Source: Deltaproteobacteria bacterium (GTDB lineage: Bacteria; Myxococcota_A; Polyangia; Haliangiales; Haliangiaceae). Taken from it: 44,093 bases of DNA. Location of the stretch: assembly GCA_019237945.1 (NCBI GenBank), contig JAFAOG010000194.1, positions 1-44,093 of the forward strand, in the 5' to 3' direction. Every line of letters starts with the position of its first letter. Position 1 is the first letter of the stretch. A program made the translations under genes and the position numbers. Shown here one piece after another: positions 16,424 through 23,916 of the stretch. The notes beneath the pieces are model-generated. The model did not search any database and was not told the DNA's origin. It saw only the letters and a list, made by a program, of their open reading frames with translations.

Positions 16424-17005
16424 GTGAGCCGCTTCCACACGATCACGTTCACGCCCGAGGTCCGCGCGATCCAGGAGCAGATGGGGAGCCGCAAGGCGTA
16501 CGGACGCGTGCCGCCGCAGGACGCGCCCGATGTGCTCGGCGACGACGAGCGCGCGTTCATCGCGGAGCGCGACTCGTTCTACATGGCGTCGGTCGGCGCG
16601 GGCGGCTGGCCCTACGTGCAGCACCGCGGCGGTCCGCGCGGCTTCGTGCACGTGCTCGACGAGCGCACGCTCGCGTTCGCCGACTACCGCGGCAACCGCC
16701 AGTACATCTCGGTCGGCAACCTGACACGCGACGACCGCGTCGCCTGCATGTTCATGGACTACCCGCACCGCGCGCGGCTCAAGCTGCTCGCGCGTGTCAC
16801 GATGGCAGAGCCGTCGGCGTACCCCGACGTGACGCTCGAGCCAGGCGCGAAGATCGAGCGCGTGTTCGTGCTGCGCGTCGAAGGCTTCGACTGGAACTGC
16901 CCGCAGCACATCACGCCGCGCTACAGCGAGGACGAGATCGCCGAGATCCTCGGGCCGCGCATCGCGGCGCTCGAAGCGGAGCTCGCGCGGCTGCGCGGTC
17001 AGTAG
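16424..17005 (+). CDS. Pyridoxamine 5'-phosphate oxidase-fold flavoprotein
   Basis: 193 residues from GTG (MSRFHTITFTPEVRAIQEQM). Shows the split-barrel FMN-binding pattern: FIAERDSFYMASVGAGGWPY, VQHRGGPRGFVHVLD, LAFADYRGNRQYISVGNL, RVACMFMDYPHRARLKL. This subgroup (PPOX-class, often annotated pyridoxamine 5'-phosphate oxidase family) generally acts as an FMN or F420 reductase/oxidase on small molecules rather than in vitamin B6 synthesis. The C-terminus holds a short coiled-coil-like helix (ILGPRIAALEAELARLRGQ). Its stop overlaps the convergent pseudopilin-like gene by 7 bp. Confidence 0.85.
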   Translation: MSRFHTITFTPEVRAIQEQMGSRKAYGRVPPQDAPDVLGDDERAFIAERDSFYMASVGAGGWPYVQHRGGPRGFVHVLDERTLAFADYRGNRQYISVGNLTRDDRVACMFMDYPHRARLKLLARVTMAEPSAYPDVTLEPGAKIERVFVLRVEGFDWNCPQHITPRYSEDEIAEILGPRIAALEAELARLRGQ

Positions 17006-17358
17006 ACGCGCGTATCGGAGATGATCGGCCCGCGCTCGGGCCCCAGCGAGATGATCGAGATGTAGACGTTGTCGCCGCGGTCGTCGCACAGGATCTTGTA
17101 GGGCTGGCCCCACGGATCGTGCGTCGCACCGTCGGTCAGGTCGGCGACGTCGCGGGGACACGCGCGCAGCGACCGCTCGCCAAGCGCGTCGAGCATCCGG
17201 CTCTCCGCCTCGCGCGCGACCTGCTCCTTGCTCGTCGAGAGCGACGCGATCAGCCCGTTCGCGGCGTGGACCGCAAGGCCGAGCCCGATCGCGCCGAGCA
17301 GCACGTGATGACGGCGAATCCGCGACGGCCGATGCACGTGCCGCACGAGCTTACGCAT
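16999..17358 (-). CDS. Membrane-anchored protein with pseudopilin-type C-terminal motif (1)
   Basis: 119 residues. A basic N-terminus (MRKLVRHVHRPSRIRRHH) precedes one membrane helix (VLLGAIGLGLAVHAANGLIA), then a short periplasmic helix and the C-terminal pattern THDPWGQPYKILC... DNVYISIISLGPERGPIIS. DPWGxPY followed by SLGP is the hallmark of the type II secretion major pseudopilin (GspG) C-terminus. The prepilin peptidase motif GF(T/S)LxE is absent, so this is not a canonical processed pseudopilin. It is the third gene of a tightly overlapped minus-strand unit; its ATG lies 8 nt inside the 28-residue ORF before it. Function unknown; a pilus-like or secretion accessory role is inference. 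Confidence 0.7.
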   Translation of the reverse strand: MRKLVRHVHRPSRIRRHHVLLGAIGLGLAVHAANGLIASLSTSKEQVAREAESRMLDALGERSLRACPRDVADLTDGATHDPWGQPYKILCDDRGDNVYISIISLGPERGPIISDTRVY

Positions 17359-17437
17359 GGGCCGACCTCGCGATCCGCGTCGCCAGCGTGACGAGCAGCG
17401 CGCACCACATCGACAGGAACACCAGCGAGCCCATCAT
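17351..17437 (-). CDS. 28-residue single-helix membrane peptide
   Basis: A tiny ORF between two related genes. It starts MMGSLVFLSMWCALLVTL and ends RIARSAHA. A roughly 18-residue hydrophobic helix with a basic tail gives a one-pass membrane peptide. Its ATG overlaps the stop of the upstream gene (ATGA, 17434-17437) and its TAA overlaps the start of the downstream gene by 8 nt, exactly the coupling expected if ribosomes pass through all three. It shares a frame with no larger gene. Either it is a real small membrane subunit, or it only carries ribosomes from one gene to the next. Confidence 0.55.
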   Translation of the reverse strand: MMGSLVFLSMWCALLVTLATRIARSAHA

Positions 17438-17802
17438 CGATCGCTCCTCACATCGTCGGCGGTGTCGTAGATGCCGTCCGGTCCTGCAGAGACAACGGTG
17501 AACCCGCGCGCGTTGCACTCCCATAGGTAGGGATTGCCGTAGCCGTCGCGCTGTAACGCGCCGGTCAGGAAGTGGTCGATTCCCTGGTCGCACGTGGCGC
17601 GCCCGAGCATCGCGTAGGCCGAGAAGTAGCGATGCGGGTGCGTGTAGTCCTCCTTGAGCTCGCTCATGCGCTGGATCCGCAATGCGATCGACGGGATCGC
17701 GGCCGCGATCAGGAGCACGGCAACGGGCAGAAAGAACCGAGGGCGAGTGGTGATGGCCGGAAGCACGCGAGACGAAGGAGCAACCGCGAGGCCAAGCCGC
17801 AA
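17434..17802 (-). CDS. Membrane-anchored protein with pseudopilin-type C-terminal motif (2)
   Basis: 122 residues. One membrane helix (FFLPVAVLLIAAAIPSIALR) follows a short N-terminus. A helix, then RDGYGNPYLWECNARGFTVV and SAGPDGIYDTADDV, reproduce the GspG C-terminal pattern, including the D-rich metal-site-like end (GPDG-x3-DTADDV) where pseudopilins bind calcium. No GFTLxE cleavage site is present. It is the first gene of the unit with the 28-residue ORF and its relative at 16999-17358. It is divergent from hutU, with 59 bp between the two starts including a perfect palindrome. What it assembles with is unknown. Confidence 0.7.
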   Translation of the reverse strand: MRLGLAVAPSSRVLPAITTRPRFFLPVAVLLIAAAIPSIALRIQRMSELKEDYTHPHRYFSAYAMLGRATCDQGIDHFLTGALQRDGYGNPYLWECNARGFTVVSAGPDGIYDTADDVRSDR

Positions 17803-17830
17803 GTCCTCGGATCGGCGTGGGCGCGGAGCG

Positions 17831-17847
17831 ACGAAGTGTCACTTCGT
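17831..17847. promoter_or_regulatory. Perfect 17-bp palindrome between divergent hutU and pseudopilin-like operon
   Basis: ACGAAGTG-T-CACTTCGT, perfect arms of 8 bp around one central base, lies 14 bp before the hutU ATG and 28 bp before the start of the divergent operon. It is well placed as an operator controlling one or both directions. It does not resemble the TGTA-N2-TACA core of HutC operators. As RNA it could also form a hairpin in the hutU leader, but a 1-nt loop argues for DNA recognition. Confidence 0.6.
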
Positions 17848-17861
17848 GCTAGGACCGGCCC

Positions 17862-19523
17862 ATGGCCGATGTCATTCGTGCACCGCGAGGCTCGCAGCTG
17901 ACGTGTAAAGGCTGGCAGCAGGAAGCCGCGCTGCGGATGCTGATGAACAACCTCGATCCGGATGTCGCGGAGCGGCCGCAGGACCTGGTCGTCTACGGTG
18001 GTACCGGCAAGGCGGCGCGCAGCTGGGAGGACTTCCACGTGATCGTCCGCGAGCTGCGGCGGCTCGAGAACGATCAGTCGCTGCTCGTGCAGTCGGGCCG
18101 GGCGGTCGGCGTGTTCCGCACGCACGAGGAGGCGCCGCGCGTGCTGATCGCGAACTCGAACCTCGTCGGCAAGTGGGCGACGTGGGAGCACTTCCGCGAG
18201 CTCGAGGCGCGCGGCCTGATGATGTACGGCCAGATGACGGCCGGCTCGTGGATCTACATTGGCTCGCAGGGCATCGTGCAGGGGACGTTCGAGACGTTCG
18301 CCGCCGCGGGCACGACGCACTGGAACAGCGACCTCGCGGGCCGGTTCGTGCTCAGCGGCGGGCTCGGCGGCATGGGCGGCGCGCAGCCGCTCGCGGCGAC
18401 GATGGCGGGCGCGGTGTTCCTCGGCGTCGAGATCGATCCGACGCGCGTGCAGCGCCGCCTCGAGACGCGCTACCTCGACGAGCTCGCGCCCGACCTCGAC
18501 TCGGCGCTCCACCGCGTCGACGAGTGCAAGGCGAAGAAGCAGGCGCGCTCGATCGCGGTGATCGGCAACGCGGCCGACGTGTACGCGGAGCTCGTGCGCC
18601 GCGGCGTCACGCCCGACCTCGTCACGGATCAGACGTCCGCGCACGATCCGCTCGTCGGCTACATCCCGCAGGGGCTGTCGCTCGAGGCGGCCGCCGAGCT
18701 CCGCAAGCGCGATCCGGAGGAGTACGTGCGGCGGTCGCGCGCGTCGATGGCGGTGCAGGTGCGCGCGATGGTCGCGATGCAGAAGGCGGGCGCGCACGTC
18801 TTCGACTACGGCAACAACCTGCGCGCGCAGGCCGAGCTCGGCGGCGCCACGCACGAGGAAGCGACCGCGTACCCCGGCTTCGTGCCCGCGTACGTGCGCC
18901 CGCTGTTCTGCGAGGGCAAGGGCCCGTTCCGCTGGGCCGCGCTCTCCGGCGACCCCGACGACATCCGCGTCACCGACGAGGCCGTCCTCGACGAGATCAA
19001 GGACGACCCGATGCTCCACCGATGGATGAAGCTCGCGCGCGAGAAGATCGCGTTCCAGGGCCTCCCGGCGCGCATCTGCTGGCTCGGCTACGGCCAGCGC
19101 CACCGCGTCGGCCTGCGCTTCAACGAGCTCGTCCGCACGGGCAAGGTCAAGGCGCCGATCGTGATCGGCCGCGATCACCTCGACTGCGGCTCGGTCGCAT
19201 CGCCGAACCGCGAGACCGAAGGCATGAAGGACGGCACGGACGCGGTCGCCGACTGGGCGATCCTGAACGCGCTCGTCAACACGGCCGCGGGCGCGTCGTG
19301 GGTCAGCTTCCACCACGGCGGTGGCGTCGGCATCGGCTACTCGCTGCACGCGGGCATGGTCGTCGTCGCCGACGGCACGCCGCGCGCCGCGCGCTGCCTC
19401 GAGCGCGTGCTGACGAGTGACCCGGGCATGGGCGTCATCCGCCACGCCGACGCGGGCTACGACGAGGCGATCCACGCGGCCGACGAGCGCGGCGTCGTGA
19501 TCCCGCGCCGCCGCGACGCATGA
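17862..19523 (+). CDS. hutU: Urocanate hydratase
   Basis: 553 residues, the usual family length. Second step of histidine degradation: urocanate plus water to 4-imidazolone-5-propionate, with NAD+ acting as an electrophile. Cytoplasmic dimer. Signatures include [17 protein letters not shown], the NAD-binding glycine run [11 protein letters not shown] (166-176), [16 protein letters not shown], and the active-site segment [20 protein letters not shown] followed by [10 protein letters not shown]. The start has AGGA 7 nt upstream. The 3' end overlaps the next gene by ATGA (19520-19523). hutI lies about 1.9 kb downstream and hutH about 8.6 kb away on the other strand, so the pathway is not in one operon. 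Confidence 0.97.
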   Translation: MADVIRAPRGSQLTCKGWQQEAALRMLMNNLDPDVAERPQDLVVYGGTGKAARSWEDFHVIVRELRRLENDQSLLVQSGRAVGVFRTHEEAPRVLIANSNLVGKWATWEHFRELEARGLMMYGQMTAGSWIYIGSQGIVQGTFETFAAAGTTHWNSDLAGRFVLSGGLGGMGGAQPLAATMAGAVFLGVEIDPTRVQRRLETRYLDELAPDLDSALHRVDECKAKKQARSIAVIGNAADVYAELVRRGVTPDLVTDQTSAHDPLVGYIPQGLSLEAAAELRKRDPEEYVRRSRASMAVQVRAMVAMQKAGAHVFDYGNNLRAQAELGGATHEEATAYPGFVPAYVRPLFCEGKGPFRWAALSGDPDDIRVTDEAVLDEIKDDPMLHRWMKLAREKIAFQGLPARICWLGYGQRHRVGLRFNELVRTGKVKAPIVIGRDHLDCGSVASPNRETEGMKDGTDAVADWAILNALVNTAAGASWVSFHHGGGVGIGYSLHAGMVVVADGTPRAARCLERVLTSDPGMGVIRHADAGYDEAIHAADERGVVIPRRRDA

Positions 19524-20197
19524 CGCCGCGCGCGTTCGGCGAATCCCTCGCGCCGGGCGCATTCGGCGAATCGCTGACGCCGGGCGCACTCGTCATGTTC
19601 GGCGAGCTCCACGGCACGCTGGAGGCGCCCGCGTTCGTCGCCGACGTGGCAGCGGCCGTGCGCGGCCCGGTGACGCTCGCGCTCGAGCTGCCCGACGACG
19701 TCCAGCCCGGCGTCGACGCCTGTCTCGCGACGGGCAGCGGCCTCGTTCACGACGTTCCGTTCTGGCAGTGGCGCGATGGCCGCGGTGGCCGCGGGCTCGT
19801 CGCGTTGCTCGACGTCGCGCGGCGGCTCGGCGCGCGGGTCGTCTGCTTCGACGGCACGTTCGACTCCGGCGAGGCGCGAGACGCCGGGATGGCCGCCAAC
19901 TTGATTTCGGCAGTGCGGCCGACCGACGTGACGCTTGCGCTGTGCGGCAACCTGCACGCGCGCATCGATGACCCGCGCTGGATGGGCTGGCACGTCCGCG
20001 AACGCGTCCCCGGGATGCTCTCGCTGGATCTCGGTTACGACGGCGGCGCCGCCTGGTGCGCGACCGATGCAGGCGTCGGCGTGCACGAGCTGAGGGCGCG
20101 CCATGACGGGCCGCGCGGCGTCGAGCTCGCGCCGTGCGACGGCTACGATGGCGTGTATCGTGTCGGCGTGCTGACGCCGTCGGAGCCGCTGCGATGA
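19520..20197 (+). CDS. ChaN/TIKI-like protein coupled to hutU
   Basis: 225 residues from the ATG overlapping the hutU stop. The core shows [38 protein letters not shown] and [14 protein letters not shown], the pattern of the ChaN/TraB/TIKI (EreA-like) fold, in which Glu and His near the first and last strands form the active or metal/haem site. The first 25 residues are an odd Gly/Ala/Pro stretch made of a 9-residue duplication; the conserved domain begins at M26 (ATG 19595), which is a possible alternative start. Its stop overlaps the next ORF by ATGA. Substrate unknown; coupling to hutU hints at a housekeeping role in the same condition, but nothing specific. Confidence 0.65.
   Translation: MTPRAFGESLAPGAFGESLTPGALVMFGELHGTLEAPAFVADVAAAVRGPVTLALELPDDVQPGVDACLATGSGLVHDVPFWQWRDGRGGRGLVALLDVARRLGARVVCFDGTFDSGEARDAGMAANLISAVRPTDVTLALCGNLHARIDDPRWMGWHVRERVPGMLSLDLGYDGGAAWCATDAGVGVHELRARHDGPRGVELAPCDGYDGVYRVGVLTPSEPLR
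19532..19585 (+). repeat. Tandem 27-bp duplication at the start of the ChaN-like gene
   Basis: Two adjacent 27-bp copies (19532-19558, 19559-19585) differ at a few third-position or single bases and encode AFGESLAPG then AFGESLTPG. The frame is kept. They lie between the overlapped ATG and the first residue of the conserved domain. Confidence 0.85.
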
Positions 20198-20397
20198 GCC
20201 AGGGTGGGCGCACCTGCCGCAAGGTCGGCCGCGGCGGCGGCGACGCCGAGCTCGAGATCGAGGACACCGGCGACGCGGTGATCGTGCGACGCGGCGGCCG
20301 CACGCATCGCCTGACCGGCGCCGATGCGGAGGCGGTGCGCGCCGTGATCGACGACGACGCCGCGCTCGCCCGCGTGATCGCGCGCAAGCTTCGCTAG
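20194..20397 (+). CDS. 67-residue unknown protein at the end of the hutU operon
   Basis: Starts [20 protein letters not shown] and continues with a beta-hairpin-like IEIEDTGDAVIVRRGGRTHR pattern (exact text LEIEDTGDAVIVRRGGRT) and a C-terminal helix (DAEAVRAVIDDDAALARVIA). Small, charged, cytoplasmic, no known motif. The ATG overlaps the stop of the ChaN-like gene (ATGA, 20194-20197), which is the main support that it is translated. Its TAG stop shares CTAG (20394-20397) with convergent lepB. It could be a small regulator or a subunit of the ChaN-like protein; this is a guess. Confidence 0.6.
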   Translation: MSQGGRTCRKVGRGGGDAELEIEDTGDAVIVRRGGRTHRLTGADAEAVRAVIDDDAALARVIARKLR

Positions 20398-21398
20398 TCG
20401 ACCGGGCCGAAGCGCGACAGCCGCCCGTGCTGCGGGTTGTTCGTCAGCCAGATGCCGGTGACGCGTCCCTTGATGTTGCGCAGTGGAACGCTTCCCCAGA
20501 TGCGCGAATCGTTCGAGTTGTTGCGGTTGTCGCCCAGCACGAACACGTGATCAGGCGGCACGACGTAATGCGCCTGGGGCGCGCAGGCGTCGTCGGAGAT
20601 GCCGGGAACGATCGTGCCGAGCGTCTCGTGGACGTTGCGCTCGGCATCCTCCGTATTCGCGCAGGACGGGACGCTGTTGCCGGCGGGGAAGTCGCGTATG
20701 TCCGGCATGTGGCGCTCGTCGTTCGCGGGGCGTTCGCGATCGTGGAAGACCTCGTACGTGTGGCCGCCGAGCGACTCGCGGTAGCGCGAGCACGCCTTCG
20801 TGACCCACTCGTCGTCGTCCTCGTAGCGGTCCGCGTACGTCGCGTTGCCGTCGACCAGCGTTGACGGCACGGGCTTGCCGTTGACGTAGACGTCATGGCA
20901 TCGCACCTCGACAGTGTCGCCGCCGAGCGCGACGATCCGCTTGATGTAGTCGCGCCGCGGATCGCACGGGTAGACGAAGACGATCACCTCGCCGCGCTCG
21001 TACGCGTCCCAGTGCGGCGACAGCTTGTCGATATACAGGTGGTCGCCGATCTCGATCGTCGGATTCATGCCGCTCGACGGGATCTTGAACGCCTCGATCA
21101 CGAACGCGCGCAGCGAAAGCGCGACGGCGATCAGGATCGCGACCGCCGGCAGAGCGCGGTCCCAGCGCGGGCGAATGTCATCGCTGCGGTACGCGACGAT
21201 CACGGCGTCGATGATCGGGCCGGCGAAGCAGACACCAAGCCCGAGTGCGAAATAGAACCAGAAGCAGCTCGCGATCGCGCACACGACGAGGCCGCCGAGC
21301 CAGGCCGCGGCACGCCGCGTGCGGCCGATCGCCGCCAGGATCGCCGGGCCGAGCACGAGACCCGCAAGCAGCACGAACAACGCCCGACCTGCCTTCAT
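20394..21398 (-). CDS. lepB: Signal peptidase I with shifted catalytic serine motif
   Basis: 334 residues from MKAGRALF; an in-frame GTG at 21416 is an alternative start, and neither has a clear Shine-Dalgarno. N-terminal hydrophobic segments anchor it (ALFVLLAGLVLGPAILAAIG, two further spans, and ALPAVAILIAVALSLRAFVI). Family boxes follow: FKIPSSGMNPTIEIGD, DYIKRIVALGGDTVEV with general-base Lys K153, and VFVLGDNRNNSNDSRIWG. The enzyme cuts Sec signal peptides in the periplasm. In the usual box (IPSGSMxPT) the nucleophile is the Ser before Met; here the order is S108-S109-G110-M111, so that position is Gly and the nearest Ser is one residue earlier. A long insert with extra Cys sits between the Lys box and GDNR. 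Divergent from hutI. Confidence 0.9.
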   Translation of the reverse strand: MKAGRALFVLLAGLVLGPAILAAIGRTRRAAAWLGGLVVCAIASCFWFYFALGLGVCFAGPIIDAVIVAYRSDDIRPRWDRALPAVAILIAVALSLRAFVIEAFKIPSSGMNPTIEIGDHLYIDKLSPHWDAYERGEVIVFVYPCDPRRDYIKRIVALGGDTVEVRCHDVYVNGKPVPSTLVDGNATYADRYEDDDEWVTKACSRYRESLGGHTYEVFHDRERPANDERHMPDIRDFPAGNSVPSCANTEDAERNVHETLGTIVPGISDDACAPQAHYVVPPDHVFVLGDNRNNSNDSRIWGSVPLRNIKGRVTGIWLTNNPQHGRLSRFGPVD

Positions 21399-21460
21399 CA
21401 GTGACCAGCACACCACGATGCGTGCGGCGACGGCAACTGCGGTACGGTACGAGCGTGACC

Positions 21461-22639
21461 ATGGTCATCCGCAACGCGCGCCTGATGACGTGCGATCCCG
21501 AGCGGCCCGGGCTCGGCATGATCGATCGCGGCGCGGTCGTGATGGAAGGCGCGCGGATCGTGTGGGTCGGCCCCGACAACGAAGCTCCGGCCGGCGAGGC
21601 GACGGTGATCAACGCCGACGGGCGGCTGGTGACGCCGGGGCTCGTCGACTGCCACACGCATGCGATCTTCGCGGGCGACCGGGCGGGCGAGTTTGCGATG
21701 CGCGCGGCCGGGAAGGGCTACCTCGAGATCGCGGAGGCCGGCGGTGGCATCAACGCGACGCTCGGGCCGACGCGCGGCGCCGGCCACGCGAAGCTGCTCG
21801 GCATCCTGATGACGCGGCTCGAGCGGATGCGCGACGGCGGGACAACGAGCGTCGAGGTGAAGAGTGGCTACGACCTGACGACCGAGGGCGAGCTCGCGCT
21901 GCTGCGGACCGTGAAGACGGTCGCGGCGCTCGAGTCGCCGCGCGTGGTACCGACGCTGCTCGCGCATCTCGTGCCGCCCGAGCGCAAGGCGGACCGCGAC
22001 GTGTTCGTGCGCGAGATCTGCGAGCAGTGGATTCCGCGGGCGGCGGCGGAGCAGCTCGCGACCAGCGTCGACGTGTGGTGCGACACGGGGGCGTTCACCG
22101 TCGACGAGACGCGCGCGATCATCGGGGCGGCGAAGGCGGCGGCGTTCGGCGTGCGCGGGCACGTCGGGCAGCTCGGCGATGTCGGGGCGGCGGAGCTGAT
22201 GGCGGAGGCGGGCGCGCTCAGCGTCGATCATGTCGAGCTGATCAGCGATGCCGCGATCGCGGCGCTCGCGCGCGCGGGGACGGTGGCGGTGATGCTGCCG
22301 GGCGCGTGCGTGCAGCTGCGGCTGCCGGTGCCGCCGGTGGAGAAGCTACGGCGCGCGGGCGTGGCGATGGCGGTCGCGACCGATCTCAATCCGGGGACGA
22401 GCTACTGCGAGACGTTGCCGATCCAGATGTGGCTGGCGACGACGCACTACGGAATGACCGTCGAGGAGGCGTGGCTCGGCGTGACGCGGGTGGCGGCGCG
22501 GGCGCTGCGCGTCGAGGCGGGAGCGCTGGTCGCGGGAGCGCGGGCGGATTGCGTGATCTGGAGCTGCGAGCGTCCCGAGGAGGTTCCGTATCGCTATGGA
22601 ACCAATCTCGTTTCGCGGGTGATCTGCGGCGGGGCTTGA
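21461..22639 (+). CDS. hutI: Imidazolonepropionase
   Basis: 392 residues from ATG 21461 (an in-frame GTG at 21455 is possible). Third step of histidine degradation: opens the ring of 4-imidazolone-5-propionate to N-formimino-L-glutamate. It is an amidohydrolase-fold cytoplasmic metalloenzyme. Visible signatures: VTPGLVDCHTHAIFAGDRAG with metal ligands H65 and H67, SVEVKSGYDLTTEGELALLR, HVGQLGDVGAAELMAEAGAL, SVDHVELIS, and VATDLNPGTSYCETLPIQMW with the metal Asp. Slightly shorter than typical HutI (about 405). It is divergent from lepB with 62 bp between the starts; that gap has a GGTACGGTAC direct repeat but no convincing operator. Confidence 0.95.
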   Translation: MVIRNARLMTCDPERPGLGMIDRGAVVMEGARIVWVGPDNEAPAGEATVINADGRLVTPGLVDCHTHAIFAGDRAGEFAMRAAGKGYLEIAEAGGGINATLGPTRGAGHAKLLGILMTRLERMRDGGTTSVEVKSGYDLTTEGELALLRTVKTVAALESPRVVPTLLAHLVPPERKADRDVFVREICEQWIPRAAAEQLATSVDVWCDTGAFTVDETRAIIGAAKAAAFGVRGHVGQLGDVGAAELMAEAGALSVDHVELISDAAIAALARAGTVAVMLPGACVQLRLPVPPVEKLRRAGVAMAVATDLNPGTSYCETLPIQMWLATTHYGMTVEEAWLGVTRVAARALRVEAGALVAGARADCVIWSCERPEEVPYRYGTNLVSRVICGGA

Positions 22640-22651
22640 CGAGCTAGCAGA

Positions 22652-22661
22652 GTGATATCAC
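22652..22661. promoter_or_regulatory. Palindrome upstream of the SPFH-Arc operon
   Basis: GTGATATCAC, a perfect 10-bp palindrome, lies 33 bp before the SPFH start in an AT-richer patch between hutI and the SPFH gene. Arc/MetJ-type ribbon-helix-helix regulators bind short palindromes in the major groove, and the operon encodes one, so autoregulation is a reasonable inference. Confidence 0.45.
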
Positions 22662-22694
22662 ATTGCCATCAGACTTCTTCGGAAGGGTTTGAAC

Positions 22695-23573
22695 ATGGCG
22701 ATGAAAGAGCACGATGCGTTCTCGATGTCGGGTGGGCTCGCGATCCTGATCGGTCTGGTGCTGCTGATCGGCGGCCCGGCGTGGGGCTTCTCGCAGATCC
22801 CGTCGCACCAGCTGGCGCCGGCGCCGTACCTCGCGGTGGCGTTTGTCGGGTTCGTGCTCGGCGTGCTCGTGCTCAAGGGCTGCTTCATCATCGGCCCGAA
22901 CGAGGCGCGCGTGCTGACGCTGTTCGGCAAGTACGCGGGCACGGTGCGGGTGACGGGGCCGCGGTGGGCGAATCCGTTCACGACGAAGCGCAATGTCTCG
23001 CTCCGCGCCCGCAACTTCGAGACCGCGAAGATCAAGGTCAACGACATCGAGGGCAATCCGATCGAGATCGCGGCGGTGGTCGTGTGGCGCGTCACTGACA
23101 CGGCGCAGGCGATGTTCGATGTCGAGAGCTTCGGCAACTACGTGCAGATGCAGGCCGAGGCGGCGGTGCGCAACCTCGCGATGCACCACCCGTACGACAG
23201 CCATGACGACAACGTGATCAGCCTGCGCGGCCAGAGTGATCTGGTGGCGGAGCAGCTGCGCAAGGAGATCAACGCGCGCATTCACTCGGCGGGTGTCGAG
23301 GTCGTCGACGCGCGCATCGCGCACCTCGCGTACGCGCCCGAGATTGCCCAGGCGATGCTGCAGCGCCAGCAGGCGGGCGCGATCATCGCGGCGCGTCAGC
23401 GCATCGTCGAGGGCGCGGTGTCGATGGTCGAGATGGCGCTCGATCAGCTCGCGAAGCGCGGGATCGTCGAGCTCGATACCGAGCGAAAGGCGGCGATGGT
23501 CAGCAACCTGCTCGTCGTGCTGTGCGGCGAGCGATCGACGCAGCCGGTCGTGAACGCCGGCAGCCTCTACTGA
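22695..23573 (+). CDS. SPFH/band 7 membrane protein
   Basis: 292 residues; start set by GGAAGGG 7 nt before ATG 22695. Two N-terminal membrane helices ([20 protein letters not shown] and [20 protein letters not shown]) precede an SPFH domain: [80 protein letters not shown] coiled-coil-forming helix then carries [20 protein letters not shown], as in flotillin/HflK-like scaffold proteins that build membrane cages or microdomains. The stop overlaps the next start (TGATG, 23571-23575), tying it to an Arc-like regulator, a pairing seen in other bacteria. The membrane-bound partner and client are unknown. Confidence 0.9.
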   Translation: MAMKEHDAFSMSGGLAILIGLVLLIGGPAWGFSQIPSHQLAPAPYLAVAFVGFVLGVLVLKGCFIIGPNEARVLTLFGKYAGTVRVTGPRWANPFTTKRNVSLRARNFETAKIKVNDIEGNPIEIAAVVVWRVTDTAQAMFDVESFGNYVQMQAEAAVRNLAMHHPYDSHDDNVISLRGQSDLVAEQLRKEINARIHSAGVEVVDARIAHLAYAPEIAQAMLQRQQAGAIIAARQRIVEGAVSMVEMALDQLAKRGIVELDTERKAAMVSNLLVVLCGERSTQPVVNAGSLY

Positions 23574-23758
23574 TGCCCGAGCGCAAGCCCTTCCTCTTGC
23601 GCATCGATCCCGCGGTGCTGGAAGCGCTCCAGAAGTGGGCCGCCGATGATCTGCGCTCCCTCAACGCGCAGATCGAGTTCGTGCTGCGCGACGCGCTCGG
23701 ACGGGCCGGTCGCGAACCGAAGCCGCGCACGAAGAAGGACGGCGGCCCGTATCGCTAG
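23573..23758 (+). CDS. Arc-like ribbon-helix-helix protein
   Basis: 61 residues. PFLLRIDPAVLEALQKWAAD followed by DLRSLNAQIEFVLRDALGRA matches the Arc/Mnt ribbon-helix-helix: one DNA-reading strand (FLLRID), helix A, turn, and helix B with the S-L-N-A-Q-I-E-F pattern typical of Arc-family dimers. A basic tail (KPRTKKDG) follows. Translationally coupled to the SPFH gene by a one-base overlap. It would act as a dimeric or tetrameric DNA-binding regulator, possibly of its own operon through the palindrome at 22652-22661. Alternatively it is a non-DNA-binding partner of the SPFH protein. No toxin gene is adjacent. Confidence 0.85.
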   Translation: MPERKPFLLRIDPAVLEALQKWAADDLRSLNAQIEFVLRDALGRAGREPKPRTKKDGGPYR

Positions 23759-23767
23759 ATAGATCCG

Positions 23768-23814
23768 GTCAGCCGCGCGCGATCTCGTGTCATGACGCAG
23801 CTCGCGTGGCTGAC
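23768..23814 (+). terminator. Long inverted repeat after the SPFH-Arc operon
   Basis: GTCAGCCGCGCG (23768-23779) pairs with CGCGTGGCTGAC (23803-23814) over 12 bp with one G-U pair, starting 10 nt after the Arc stop. The 23-nt loop itself contains the palindrome GTCATGAC (23789-23796). No T-run follows. It is a likely terminator or processing element; the inner palindrome could be a protein site. Confidence 0.45.
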
Positions 23815-23916
23815 GGGCTTGCCGTGGCGACCGCGCTCGTCGGTGAAACGGCGCGTAGCTCGTTGGAGTTGCGCATCTTGCGCCTGGCTCGTCGCTTGCG
23901 ATGGCGGGCGAGTCCG

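Noticed and set aside
13220-17161. 1313-residue minus-strand open frame opposite hppA and neighbours
   Set aside because: Arg/Asp/Glu/His-rich low-complexity text with no domain pattern. It is the antisense shadow of GC-rich genes with strong family matches on the plus strand.
23573-23758. Antitoxin of a toxin-antitoxin pair
   Set aside because: The fold fits, but the only coupled partner is a membrane SPFH protein; no small toxin-like ORF is adjacent.
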